The notes beneath the pieces are model-generated. The model saw only the letters and a list, made by a program, of their open reading frames with translations. It was not told the origin of the DNA and searched no databases. Below are positions 39,219 through 51,100 of a stretch of DNA of 64,000 nucleotides, in pieces. The stretch covers positions 5,846,993 to 5,910,992 of the forward strand of contig OZ025272.1 in NCBI GenBank assembly GCA_964019165.1, written 5' to 3'. This DNA comes from Mastigias papua (taxonomy: Eukaryota; Cnidaria; Scyphozoa; Rhizostomeae; Mastigiidae). Position 1 is the first letter of the stretch, and every line of letters begins with the position of its first letter. The translations under genes were made by a program, and so were the position numbers.

Positions 39219-41398
39219 TCGGTAGTTTAGACAATGCGTCCTACTCATATTAGCTTTAGTCTTTGTTTTTACACTACATACACTATATAGAGCTTTAAAG
39301 TGCGTTACATGTGGCAAAATTGACAATACTATGCAAGTGCTTCATTTGACTATAAGTGTGTGTGTTACAGCGCTAAACAATAATCTAAGCATTTGTGTGC
39401 ATTGACCCAAGCACTTTTAATATGATATGACCATCAGATGTGTAGTCATTGCTGTATTTTCAGTGTTTACACACATACGTATTTTACGCACATTACAGGT
39501 AATGATCAATTATGCATATACTGTTGTATGGTTGACATTCTGTGCAAGTGCGTCAATCTCATGTATCAAACGTCTTTTACATCTATGAGTGCATCGATGT
39601 CAGTAGTTTAGACAATGCTTCCTACTCATATTAGCTTTAGTATTTGTTTTTACACTACATACACTATATAGAGCTTTAAAGAGCCTTACATGTGGCAAAG
39701 TTGACAATACTATGCAAGTGCTTCATTTGACTATAAGTGTGGGTGTTACAGCGCTAAACAATAATCTAAGCATTTTTGTGCATTGAACCAAGCACTTTTA
39801 ATATGATATGACCATCAGATGTGTAGTCAGTGCTGTTTTTTCAATGTTTGCACACATACGTATTTTAGGCCCATTACAGGTAATGATCAATTGTGCATAT
39901 ACTGTTGTATAGTTGACATACTGTGCAAGTGCGTCAATCTCATGCATCAAACGCCTTTTATATCTATGGTTGCACCGATGTCAGTAGTTTAGCCAATGCT
40001 TCCTACTCATATTAGCTTTAGTCTTTGATTTTACACTACATACACTATATAGAGCTTTAAAGTGCCTTACATGTGGCAAAATTGACAATACTATGCAAGT
40101 GCTTCATTTGACTATAAGTGTGTGTGTTACAGCGCTAAACAATAATCTAAGCATTTTTGTGCATTGAACCAAGCACTTTTAATATGATATGACCATCAGA
40201 TGTGTAGTCAGTGCTGTATTTTCAATGTTTACACACATACGTATTTTAGGCCGATTACAGGTAATGATCAATTATGCATATACTGTTGTATGGTTGACAT
40301 TCTGTGCAAGTGTGTCAATCTCATGTATCAAACGTCTTTTACATCTATGGGTGCACCGATGTCGGTAGTTTAGACAATGCGTCCTACTCATATTAGCTTT
40401 AGTCTTTGTTTTTACACTACATACACTATATAGAGCTTTAAAGTGCGTTACATGTGGCAAAATTGACAATACTATGCAAGTGCTTCATTTGACTATAAGT
40501 GTGTGTGTTACAGCGCTAAACAATAATCTAAGCATTTGTGTGCATTGACCCAAGCACTTTTAATACGATATGACCATCAGATGTGTAGTCATTGCTGTAT
40601 TTTCAGTGTTTACACACATACGTATTTTACGCACATTACAGGTAATGATCAATTATGCATATACTGTTGTATGGTTGACATTCTGTGCAAGTGCGTCAAT
40701 CTCATGTATCAAACGTCTTTTACATCTATGAGTGCATCGATGTCAGTAGTTTAGACAATGCTTCCTACTCATATTAGCTTTAGTATTTGTTTTTACACTA
40801 CATACACTATATAGAGCTTTAAAGAGCCTTACATGTGGCAAAGTTGACAATACTATGCAAGTGCTTCATTTGACTATAAGTGTGGGTGTTACAGCGCTAA
40901 ACAATAATCTAAGCATTTTTGTGCATTGAACCAAGCACTTGTAATATGATATGACCATCAGATGTGTAGTCAGTGCTGTTTTTTCAATGTTTGCACACAT
41001 ACGTATTTTAGGCCCATTACAGGTAATGATCAATTGTGCATATACTGTTGTATAGTTGACATACTGTGCAAGTGCGTCAATCTCATGCATCAAACGCCTT
41101 TTATATCTATGGTTGCACCGATGTCAGTAGTTTAGCCAATGCTTCCTACTCATATTAGCTTTAGTCTTTGATTTTACACTACATACACTATATAGAGCTT
41201 TAAAGTGCCTTACATGTGGCAAAATTGACAATACTATGCAAGTGCTTCATTTGACTATAAGTGTGTGTGTTACAGCGCTAAACAATAATCTAAGCATTTT
41301 TGTGCATTGAACCAAGCACTTTTAATACGATATGACCATCAGATGTGTAGTCAGTGCTGTATTTTCAATGTTTACACACATACGTATTTTAGGCCCAT
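39219..41398. repeat. 3-unit repeat (1,143 bp), about 1.9 copies
   Basis: Units 39219, 39600 and 39981 correspond to 40362, 40743 and 41124. Shared markers are GATGTCGGTAGTTTAG, TTTACGCACATTACAGG, ATGAGTGCATCGATGTC, GGCAAAGTTGACAATAC, GTGTGGGTGTTACAG and AACGCCTTTTATATC. The copies diverge at about 40255/41398 (TAGGCCGATTACAGG versus TAGGCCCATTACAGG). The trio occurs a third time at 42648-43790 as part of the 6-unit repeat. Confidence 0.87.
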
Positions 41399-44300
41399 TA
41401 CAGGTAATGATCAATTTTGCATATACTGTTGTATGGTTGACATTCTGTGCAAGTGCGTCAATCTCATGTATCAAACGTCTTTTACATCTATGGTTGCACC
41501 GATGTCAGTAGTTTAGACAATGCTTCCTACTCATATTAGCTTTAGTTTTTGTTTTTACACTACATACACTATATAGAGGGTTAAAGTGCCTTACATGTGG
41601 CAAAATTGACAATACTATGCAATGGGTACAGTTGACTATAAGTGTGTGTGTTACAGCGCCAAACCATAATCTAAGCATTTTTCTGCATAGAATCAAGCAC
41701 TTTTAAGATGATATGACCATCAGATTTGTAGTCATTGCTGTATTTTCAATGTTTGCACACATACGTACTTTACGCCCATTACAGGTAATGATTAATTGTG
41801 CATATGCTGTTGTATAGATGACATTCTATGCAAGTGCGTCAATCTCATGCATCAAACGTCTTTTACATCTATGGTTGCACCGATGTTAGTAGTTTAGCCA
41901 ATGCTTCCTACTCATCTTAGCTTTAGTCTTTGTTTTTACACTACATACACTACATAGAGGTTTAAAGTGCGTTACATGTGGCAAAATTCACAATACTATG
42001 CAATTGCTACATGTGACTATAAGTGTGTGTGTTACAGCGCCAAACCATAATCTAAGCATTTTCGTGCATTGAATCAAGCACTTTGACTATGATATGACCA
42101 TCATATGTGTAGTGATTGCTATATTTTCAATGTTTGTACACATACGTATTTTAGTCCCATTACAGGTAATGATCAATTGTACATATACTATTGTATGACT
42201 GAAATTCTATGCAAGTGCGTCAATCTCATGTATCAAACGTCTTTTACATCTATGGGTGCACCGATGTCAGTAGTTTAGCCAATGCTTCCTACTCATATTA
42301 GCTTTAGTCTTTGTTTTTACACTACATACACTATATAGAGCTTTAAAGTGCCTTACATGTGGCAAAATTGACAATACTATGCAATGGCTACATTTGACTA
42401 TAAGTGTGTGTGTTACAGCGCCAAACCATAATCTAAGCATTTTTGTGCATTAAATCAAGCACTTTTAATATGATATAACCATCAGATGTATAGTCATTGC
42501 TGTATTTTCAGTGTTTGCACACATACGTATTTTAGGCCCATTGCAGGTAATGATCAATTGTGCATATACTGTTGTATGACTGAAATTCTATGCAAGTGCG
42601 TCTATCTCATGTATCAAACGTCTTTTACATCTATGGGTGCACCGATGTCGGTAGTTTAGACAATGCGTCCTACTCATATTAGCTTTAGTCTTTGTTTTTA
42701 CACTACATACACTATATAGAGCTTTAAAGTGCGTTACATGTGGCAAAATTGACAATACTATGCAAGTGCTTCATTTGACTATAAGTGTGTGTGTTACAGC
42801 GCTAAACAATAATCTAAGCATTTGTGTGCATTGACCCAAGCACTTTTAATACGATATGACCATCAGATGTGTAGTCATTGCTGTATTTTCAGTGTTTACA
42901 CACATACGTATTTTACGCACATTACAGGTAATGATCAATTATGCATATACTGTTGTATGGTTGACATTCTGTGCAAGTGCGTCAATCTCATGTATCAAAC
43001 GTCTTTTACATCTATGAGTGCATCGATGTCAGTAGTTTAGACAATGCTTCCTACTCATATTAGCTTTAGTATTTGTTTTTACACTACATACACTATATAG
43101 AGCTTTAAAGAGCCTTACATGTGGCAAAGTTGACAATACTATGCAAGTGCTTCATTTGACTATAAGTGTGGGTGTTACAGCGCTAAACAATAATCTAAGC
43201 ATTTTTGTGCATTGAACCAAGCACTTGTAATATGATATGACCATCAGATGTGTAGTCAGTGCTGTTTTTTCAATGTTTGCACACATACGTATTTTAGGCC
43301 CATTACAGGTAATGATCAATTGTGCATATACTGTTGTATAGTTGACATACTGTGCAAGTGCGTCAATCTCATGCATCAAACGCCTTTTATATCTATGGTT
43401 GCACCGATGTCAGTAGTTTAGCCAATGCTTCCTACTCATATTAGCTTTAGTCTTTGATTTTACACTACATACACTATATAGAGCTATAAAGTGCCTTACA
43501 TGTGGCAAAATTGACAATACTATGCAAGTGCTTCATTTGACTATAAGTGTGTGTGTTACAGCGCTAAACAATAATCTAAGCATTTTTGTGCATTGAACCA
43601 AGCACTTTTAATACGATATGACCATCAGATGTGTAGTCAGTGCTGTATTTTCAATGTTTACACACATACGTATTTTAGGCCCATTACAGGTAATGATCAA
43701 TTTTGCATATACTGTTGTATGGTTGACATTCTGTGCAAGTGCGTCAATCTCATGTATCAAACGTCTTTTACATCTATGGTTGCACCGATGTCAGTAGTTT
43801 AGACAATGCTTCCTACTCATATTAGCTTTAGTTTTTGTTTTTACACTACATACACTATATAGAGGGTTAAAGTGCCTTACATGTGGCAAAATTGACAATA
43901 CTATGCAATGGGTACAGTTGACTATAAGTGTGTGTGTTACAGCGCCAAACCATAATCTAAGCATTTTTCTGCATAGAATCAAGCACTTTTAAGATGATAT
44001 GACCATCAGATTTGTAGTCATTGCTGTATTTTCAATGTTTGCACACATACGTACTTTACGCCCATTACAGGTAATGATTAATTGTGCATATGCTGTTGTA
44101 TAGATGACATTCTATGCAAGTGCGTCAATCTCATGCATCAAACGTCTTTTACATCTATGGTTGCACCGATGTTAGTAGTTTAGCCAATGCTTCCTACTCA
44201 TCTTAGCTTTAGTCTTTGTTTTTACACTACATACACTACATAGAGGTTTAAAGTGCGTTACATGTGGCAAAATTCACAATACTATGCAATTGCTACATGT

Positions 44301-44890
44301 GACTATAAGTGTGTGTGTTACAGCGCCAAACCATAATCTAAGCATTTTCGTGCATTGAATCAAGCACTTTGACTATGATATGACCATCATATGTGTAGTG
44401 ATTACTATATTTTCAATGTTTGTACACATACGTATTTTAGTCCCATTACAGGTAATGATCAATTGTACATATACTATTGTATGACTGAAATTCTATGCAA
44501 GTGCGTCAATCTCATGTATCAAACGTCTTTTACATCTATGGGTGCACCGATGTCAGTAGTTTAGCCAATGCTTCCTACTCATATTAGCTTTAGTCTTTGT
44601 TTTTACACTACATACACTATATAGAGCTTTAAAGTGCCTTACATGTGGCAAAATTGACAATACTATGCAATGGCTACATTTGACTATAAGTGTGTGTGTT
44701 ACAGCGCCAAACCATAATCTAAGCATTTTTGTGCATTAAATCAAGCACTTTTAATATGATATAACCATCAGATGTATAGTCATTGCTGTATTTTCAGTGT
44801 TTGCACACATACGTATTTTAGGCCCATTGCAGGTAATGATCAATTGTGCATATACTGTTGTATGACTGAAATTCTATGCAAGTGCGTCTA
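40319..44890. repeat. 6-unit higher-order repeat (2,286 bp), two nearly perfect copies
   Basis: About 40319-42604 is repeated at 42605-44890. Unit starts 40362, 40743, 41124, 41505, 41886 and 42267 pair with 42648, 43029, 43410, 43791, 44172 and 44553. Only two substitutions were noticed in the whole 2,286 bp: GAGCTTTAAAG versus GAGCTATAAAG (near 41199/43485) and GATTGCTATATTTTC versus GATTACTATATTTTC (near 42118/44404). Shared markers include GATTTGTAGTCATTG, TACGTACTTTACGCCC, CTTTGACTATGATATGACC, GCATATGCTGTTGTATAG and GATATAACCATC. Such closeness indicates very recent duplication. Confidence 0.94.
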
Positions 44891-47800
44891 TCTCATGTAT
44901 CAAACGTCTTTTACATCTATGGTTGCACAGATATCAGTAGATTAACCAATGCGTCCTACTCATCTTAGCTGTAGTCTTTGTTTTTACACTACATACACTA
45001 TATAGAGCTTTAAAGTGCCTTACATTTGGGAAAATTGACAATACTATGCAATGGCTACATTTGACTATAAGTGTGTGTGTTACAGCGCCAAACCATAATC
45101 TAAGCATTTTTGTGCATTATATCAAGCACTTTTAATATGATATGACCATCAGATGTATAGTCATTGCTGTATTTTCAGTGTTTGCACACGTACGTATTTT
45201 AGGCCCATTACAGGTAATGATCAATTGTGCATATACTGTTGTATGAATGAAATTCTAAGCAAGTGCGTCAATCTCATGTATCAAACATCTTTTACATCTA
45301 TGGGTGCACCGATATCAGTAGATTAACAAATGCGTCCTACTCATCTTAGCTTTAGTCTTTGTTTTTACACTACATACACTATATAGAGCTTTAAAGTGCC
45401 TTACATTTGGGAAAATTGACAATACTATGCAAGTGCTACATTTGACTATAAGTGTGTGTGTTACAGCACCAAACCATAATCTAAGCATGTTGTGCATTGA
45501 ATCAAGCACTTTTAAGATGATATGACTATCAGATGTGTAGTCACTCCTATATTTTCAGTGTTTGCACACATACATATTTTAGGCCTATTACAGGTAATGA
45601 TCAATTGTGCATATACTGTTGTATGACTGAAATTCTATGTAATTGCGACAATCTGATGCATCAAACGTCTTTTACATCTATGGTTGCACCGATGTCAGTA
45701 GTTTAGCCAATGCTTCCTACTCATATTAGCTTTAGTCTTTGTTTTTACACTACATACACTATATAGAGCTTTAAAGTGCGTTACATGTGGCAAAAGTGAC
45801 AATACTATGCAATTGCTACATTTGACTATAAGTGTGTGTGTTACAGTGCCAAACCATAATCTAAGCATGTTTGTGCATTGAATCAAGCACTTTTAATATG
45901 ATATGACCATCAGATGTGTAGTGATTGCTGTATTTTCAATGTTTGCACACATACGTATTTTAGGCCCATTACAGGTAATGATCAATTGTGCATATACTGT
46001 TGTTTGACTGAAATTCTACTTAATTGCGTCAATCTGATGCATCAAACGTCTTTTACATCTATGGTTGCACCGATGTCAGTAGTTTAGCCAATGCTTACTA
46101 CTCATATTAGCTTTAGTCTTTGTTTTCACACTACATACCCTATATAGAGCTTTAAAGTGCGTTACATGTGGCAAAAGTGACAATACTATGCAATTGCTAC
46201 ATTTGACTATAAGTGTGTGTGTTACAGCGCCAAACGATAATCTAAGCATTTTGTGCATTGAATCAAGCACTTTTAATATGATATGACCATCAGATGTGTA
46301 GTGATTGCTGTATTTTCAGTGGTTGCACACATACGTAATTTAGGCCCATTACAGGTAATGTTCAATTGTGCATATACTGTTGTATGACTGAAATTCACTG
46401 CAAGTGCGTCAATCTCATGCATCAAACGTCTTTTACATCTATGGTTGCACCGATGTCAGTAGTTTAACAAATGCTTCCTACTCATATTAGTTTTAGTCTT
46501 TGTTTTTACACTACATACACTATATAGAGCTTTAAAGTGCGTTACATGTGGCAAAATTGACAATTCTATGCAAGTGCATCAATTGACTATAAGTGTGTGT
46601 GTTACAGCGTCAAACCATAATCTAAGCATGTTGTGCATTGAATCAAGCACTTTTAATATGATATGACCATCAGATGTATAGTCATTGCTGTATTTTCAGT
46701 GTTTACACACATACGTATTTTAGGCCGATTACAGGTAATGATCAATTATGCATATACTGTTGTATGGTTGACATTCTCTGGAAGTGTGTCAATCTCATGT
46801 ATCAAACGTCTTTTACATCTATGGGTGCACCGATGTCGGTAGTTTAGACAATGCGTCCTACTCATATTAGCTTTAATCTTTGTTTTTACACTACATACAC
46901 TATATAGAGCTTTAAAGTGCCTTACATGTGGCAAAATTGACAATACTATGCAAGTGCTTCATTTGACTATAAGTGTGTGTGTTACAGCGCTAAACAATAA
47001 TCTAAGCATTTGTGTGCATTGACCCAAGCACTTTTAATATGATATGACCATCAGATGTGTAGTCATTGCTGTATTTTCAGTGTTTACACACATACGTATT
47101 TTACGCCCATTACAGGTAATGATCAATTATGCATATACTGTTGTATGGTTGACATTCTGTGCAAGTGCGTCAATCTCATGTATCAAACGTCTTTTACATC
47201 TATGGGTGCACCGATGTCAGTAGTTTAGACGATGCTTCCTACTCATATTAGCGTTAGTATTTGTTTTTACACTACATACACTATATAGAGCTTTAAAGTG
47301 CGTTACATGTGGCAAAATTGACAATACTATGCAAGTGCTTCATTTGACTATAAGTGTGGGTGTTACAGCGCTAAACAATAATCTAAGCATTTTTGTGCAT
47401 TGAACCAAGCACTTTTAATATGATATGACCATCAGATGTATAGTCAGTGCTGTATTTTCAATGTTTGCACACATACGTATTTTAGGCCCATTACAGGTAA
47501 TGATCAATTGTGCATATACTGTTGTATAGTTGACATACTGTGCAAGTGCGTCAATCTCATGCATCAAACGCCTTTTACATCTATGCTTACACCGATGTCA
47601 GTAGTTTAGCCACTGCTTCCTACTCATATTAGCTTTAGTCTTTGATTTTACACTACATACACTATATAGAGCTTTAAAGTGCCTTACATGTGGCAAAATT
47701 GACAATACTATGCAAGTGCATCAATTGACTATAAGTGTGTGTGTTACAGCGCCAAACCATAATCTAAGCATGTTGTGCATTGAATCAAGCACTTTTAATA

Positions 47801-48149
47801 TGATATGACCATCAGATGTATAGTCATTGCTGTATTTTCAATGTTTACACACATACGTATTTTAGTCCCATTACAGGTAATGATCAATTGTGCATCTACT
47901 GTTGTCTGACTGAAAATCTATGCAAGTGCGTCAATCTCATGCATCACAGGTCTCTTACATCTATGGTTGCACCGATGTCAGTAGTTTAGCCAATGCTTCC
48001 TACTCATATTAGCTTTACTCGTTGTTTTTACACTACATACACTATATAGAGCTTTAAAGTGCGTTACATGTGGCAAAATTGACAATACTATGCAATGGCT
48101 ACATTTGACTATAAGTGTGTGTGTTACAGCGCAAAACCACAATCTAAGC
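44891..48149. repeat. Mosaic region with an island of left-half unit types
   Basis: Units start at 44934, 45315, 45695, 46076, 46456, 46836, 47217, 47598 and 47978. Units 45315, 45695 and the start of 46076 match 32362, 32742 and 33123 at offset 12,953 bp (34 units). The unit at 46836 returns to the 39-40 kb type (TCGGTAGTTTAG, AATGCGTCC). Private changes here include CATTTGGGAAAATTG, GATATCAGTAG, CAGCGTCAAACC and ATGCTTACACCG. No higher-order period is visible and no gene is seen. Confidence 0.8.
46076..46455. repeat. Mosaic unit built from three unit types
   Basis: The first about 85 bases (TTACTACTCATATTAGC, GTTTTCACAC, CATACCCTATATAG) follow the unit at 33123. The next stretch (GTGCGTTACATGTGGCAAAAG then ATGCAATTGC) follows the unit at 32742. 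The remainder (CAAACGATAATC, 4-T run, GTGGTTGCACAC, AGGTAATGTTCAATTG) follows the 26654/33504 types. At least two switches within 380 bp imply repeated crossover or conversion. Confidence 0.78.
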
Positions 48150-51100
48150 ATTTTTGTGCATTGAATCAAGCACTTTTAATATGATATGACCATCAGATGT
48201 GTAGTGATTGCTGTATTTTCAATGTTTGCACACATACGTATTTTAGGCCCATTACAGGTAATGATCAATTTTGCATATACTGTTGTATGGTTGACATTCT
48301 GTGCAAGTGCGTCAATCTCATGCATCAAACGTCTTTTACATCTATGGTTGCACCGATGTTAGTAGTTTAGCCAATGCTTCCTACTCATATTAGCTTTAGT
48401 CTTTGTTTTTACACTACATACACTACATAGATGTTTAAAGTGCGTTACATGTGGCAAAATTCACAATACTATGCAATGGCTACATGTGACTATAAGTGTG
48501 TGTGTTACAGTGCCAAACCATAATCTAAGCATTTTCGTGCATTGAATCAAGCACTTTGACTATGATATGACCATCATATGTGTAGTGATTGCTGTATTTT
48601 CAATGTTTGTACACATACGTATTTTAGTCCCATTACAGGTAATGATCAATTGTGCATATACTATTGTATGACTGAAATTCTATGCAAGTGCGTCAATCTC
48701 ATGTATCAAACGTCTTTTACATCTATGGGTGCACCGATGTCAGTAGTTTAGCCAATGCTTCCTACTCATATTAGCTTTAGTCTTTGTTTTTACACTACAT
48801 ACACTATATAGAGCTTTAAAGTGCGTTACATGTGGCAAAATTGACAATACTATGCAATGGCTACATTTGACTATAAGTGTGTGTGTTACAGCGCCAAACC
48901 ATAATCTAAGCATTTTTGTGCATTGAACCAAGCACTTTTAATATGATATGACCATCAAATGTGTAGTGATTGCTGTATTTTCAGTGTTTGCACACATACG
49001 TATTTTAGGCCCATTACAGGTAATGATCAATTGTGCATATACTGTTGTATGGTTGAAATTCTGTGCACATGCGTCAATCTCACGCATCATACGTCTTTTA
49101 CATCTATGGTTGCACCGATGTCAGTAGGGTAACCAATGCTTCCTACTCATATTAGCTTTAGTCGTTGTCTATACACTACATACACTATATACAGCTTTAA
49201 AGTGCCTTACATGTGGCAAAATTGACAATACTATGCAAGTGCTTCAATTGACTATAAGTGTGTGTGTTACAGCGCCAAACCATAATCTAAGCATTTTGTG
49301 CATTGAATCAAGCACTTTTAATATGATATGACCATCAGATGTATAGTCATTGCTGTATTTTCAGTGTTTACACACATACCTATTTTAGGCCCATTACAGG
49401 TAATGATCAATTTTGCATATACTGTTGTATGGTTGGCATTCTGTGCAAGTGCGTCAATCTCATGTATCAAACGTCTTTTACATCTATGGTTGCACCGATG
49501 TCAGTAGTTTAGACAATGCTTCCTACTCATATTAGCTTTAGTTTTTGTTTTTACACTACATACACTATATAGAGGGTTAAATTGCCTTACATGTGGCAAA
49601 ATTGACAATACTATGCAATGGGTACAGTTGACTATAAGTGTGTGTGTTACAGCGCCAAACCATAATCTAAGCATTTTTCTGCATTGAATCAAGCACTTTT
49701 AAGATGATATGACCATCAGATTTGTAGTCATTGCTGTATTTTCAATGTTTGCACACATACGTATTTTAGGCCCATTACAGGTAATGATCAATTTTGCATA
49801 TACTGTTGTATGGTTGACATTCTGTGCAAGTGCGTCAATCTCATATATCAAACGTCTTTTACATCTATGGTTGCACCGATGTCAGTAGTTTAGACAATGC
49901 TTCCTACTCATATTAGCTTTAGTTTTTGTTTTTACACTACATACACTATATAGAGGGTTAAATTGCCTTACATGTGGCAAAATTGACAATACTATGCAAT
50001 GGGTACAGTTGACTATAAGTGTGTGTGTTACAGCGCCAAACCATAATCTAAGCATTTTTCTGCATTGAATCAAGCACTTTTAAGATGATATGACCATCAG
50101 ATTTGTAGTCATTGCTGTATTTTCAATGTTTGCACACATACGTACTTTACGCCCATTACAGGTAATGAGTAATTGTGCATATGCTGTTGTATAGATGACA
50201 TTCTATGCAAGTGCCTCAATCTCATGCATCAAACGTCTTTTACATCTATGGTTGCACCGATGTTAGTAGTTTAGCCAATGCTTCCTACTCATATTAGCTT
50301 TAGTCTTTGTTTTTACACTACATACACTACATAGAGGTTTAAAGTGCGTTACATGTGGCAAAATTCACAATACTATGCAATGGCTACATGTGACTATAAG
50401 TGTGTGTGTTACAGTGCCAAACCATAATCTAAGCATTTTCGTGCATTGACTCAAGCACTTGGACTATGATATGACCATCATATGTGTAGTGATTGCTATA
50501 TTTTCAATGTTTGTACACATACGTATTTTAGTCCCATTACAGGTAATGATCAATTGTGCATATACTATTGTATGACTGAAATTCTATGCAAGTGCGTCAA
50601 TCTCATGTATCAAACGTCTTTTACATCTATGGGTGCACCGATGTCAGTAGTTTAGCCAATGCTTCCTACTCATATTAGCTTTAGTCTTTGTTTTTACACT
50701 ACATACACTATATAGAGCTTTAAAGTGCGTTACATGTGGCAAAATTGACAATACTATGCAATGGCTACATGTGACTATAAGTGTGTGTGTTACAGCGCCA
50801 AACCACAATCTAAGCATTTTTGTGCATTGAATCAAGCACTTTTAATATGATATGACCATCAGATGTGTAGTGATTGCTGTATTTTCAATGTTTGCACACA
50901 TACGTATTTTAGGCCCATTACAGGTAATGATCAATTTTGCATATACTGTTGTATGGTTGGCATTCTGTGCAAGTGCGTCAATCTCATGTATCAAACGTCT
51001 TTTACATCTATGGTTGCACCGATGTCAGTAGTTTAGACAATGCTTCCTACTCATATTAGCTTTAGTTTTTGTTTTTACACTACATACACTATATAGAGGG

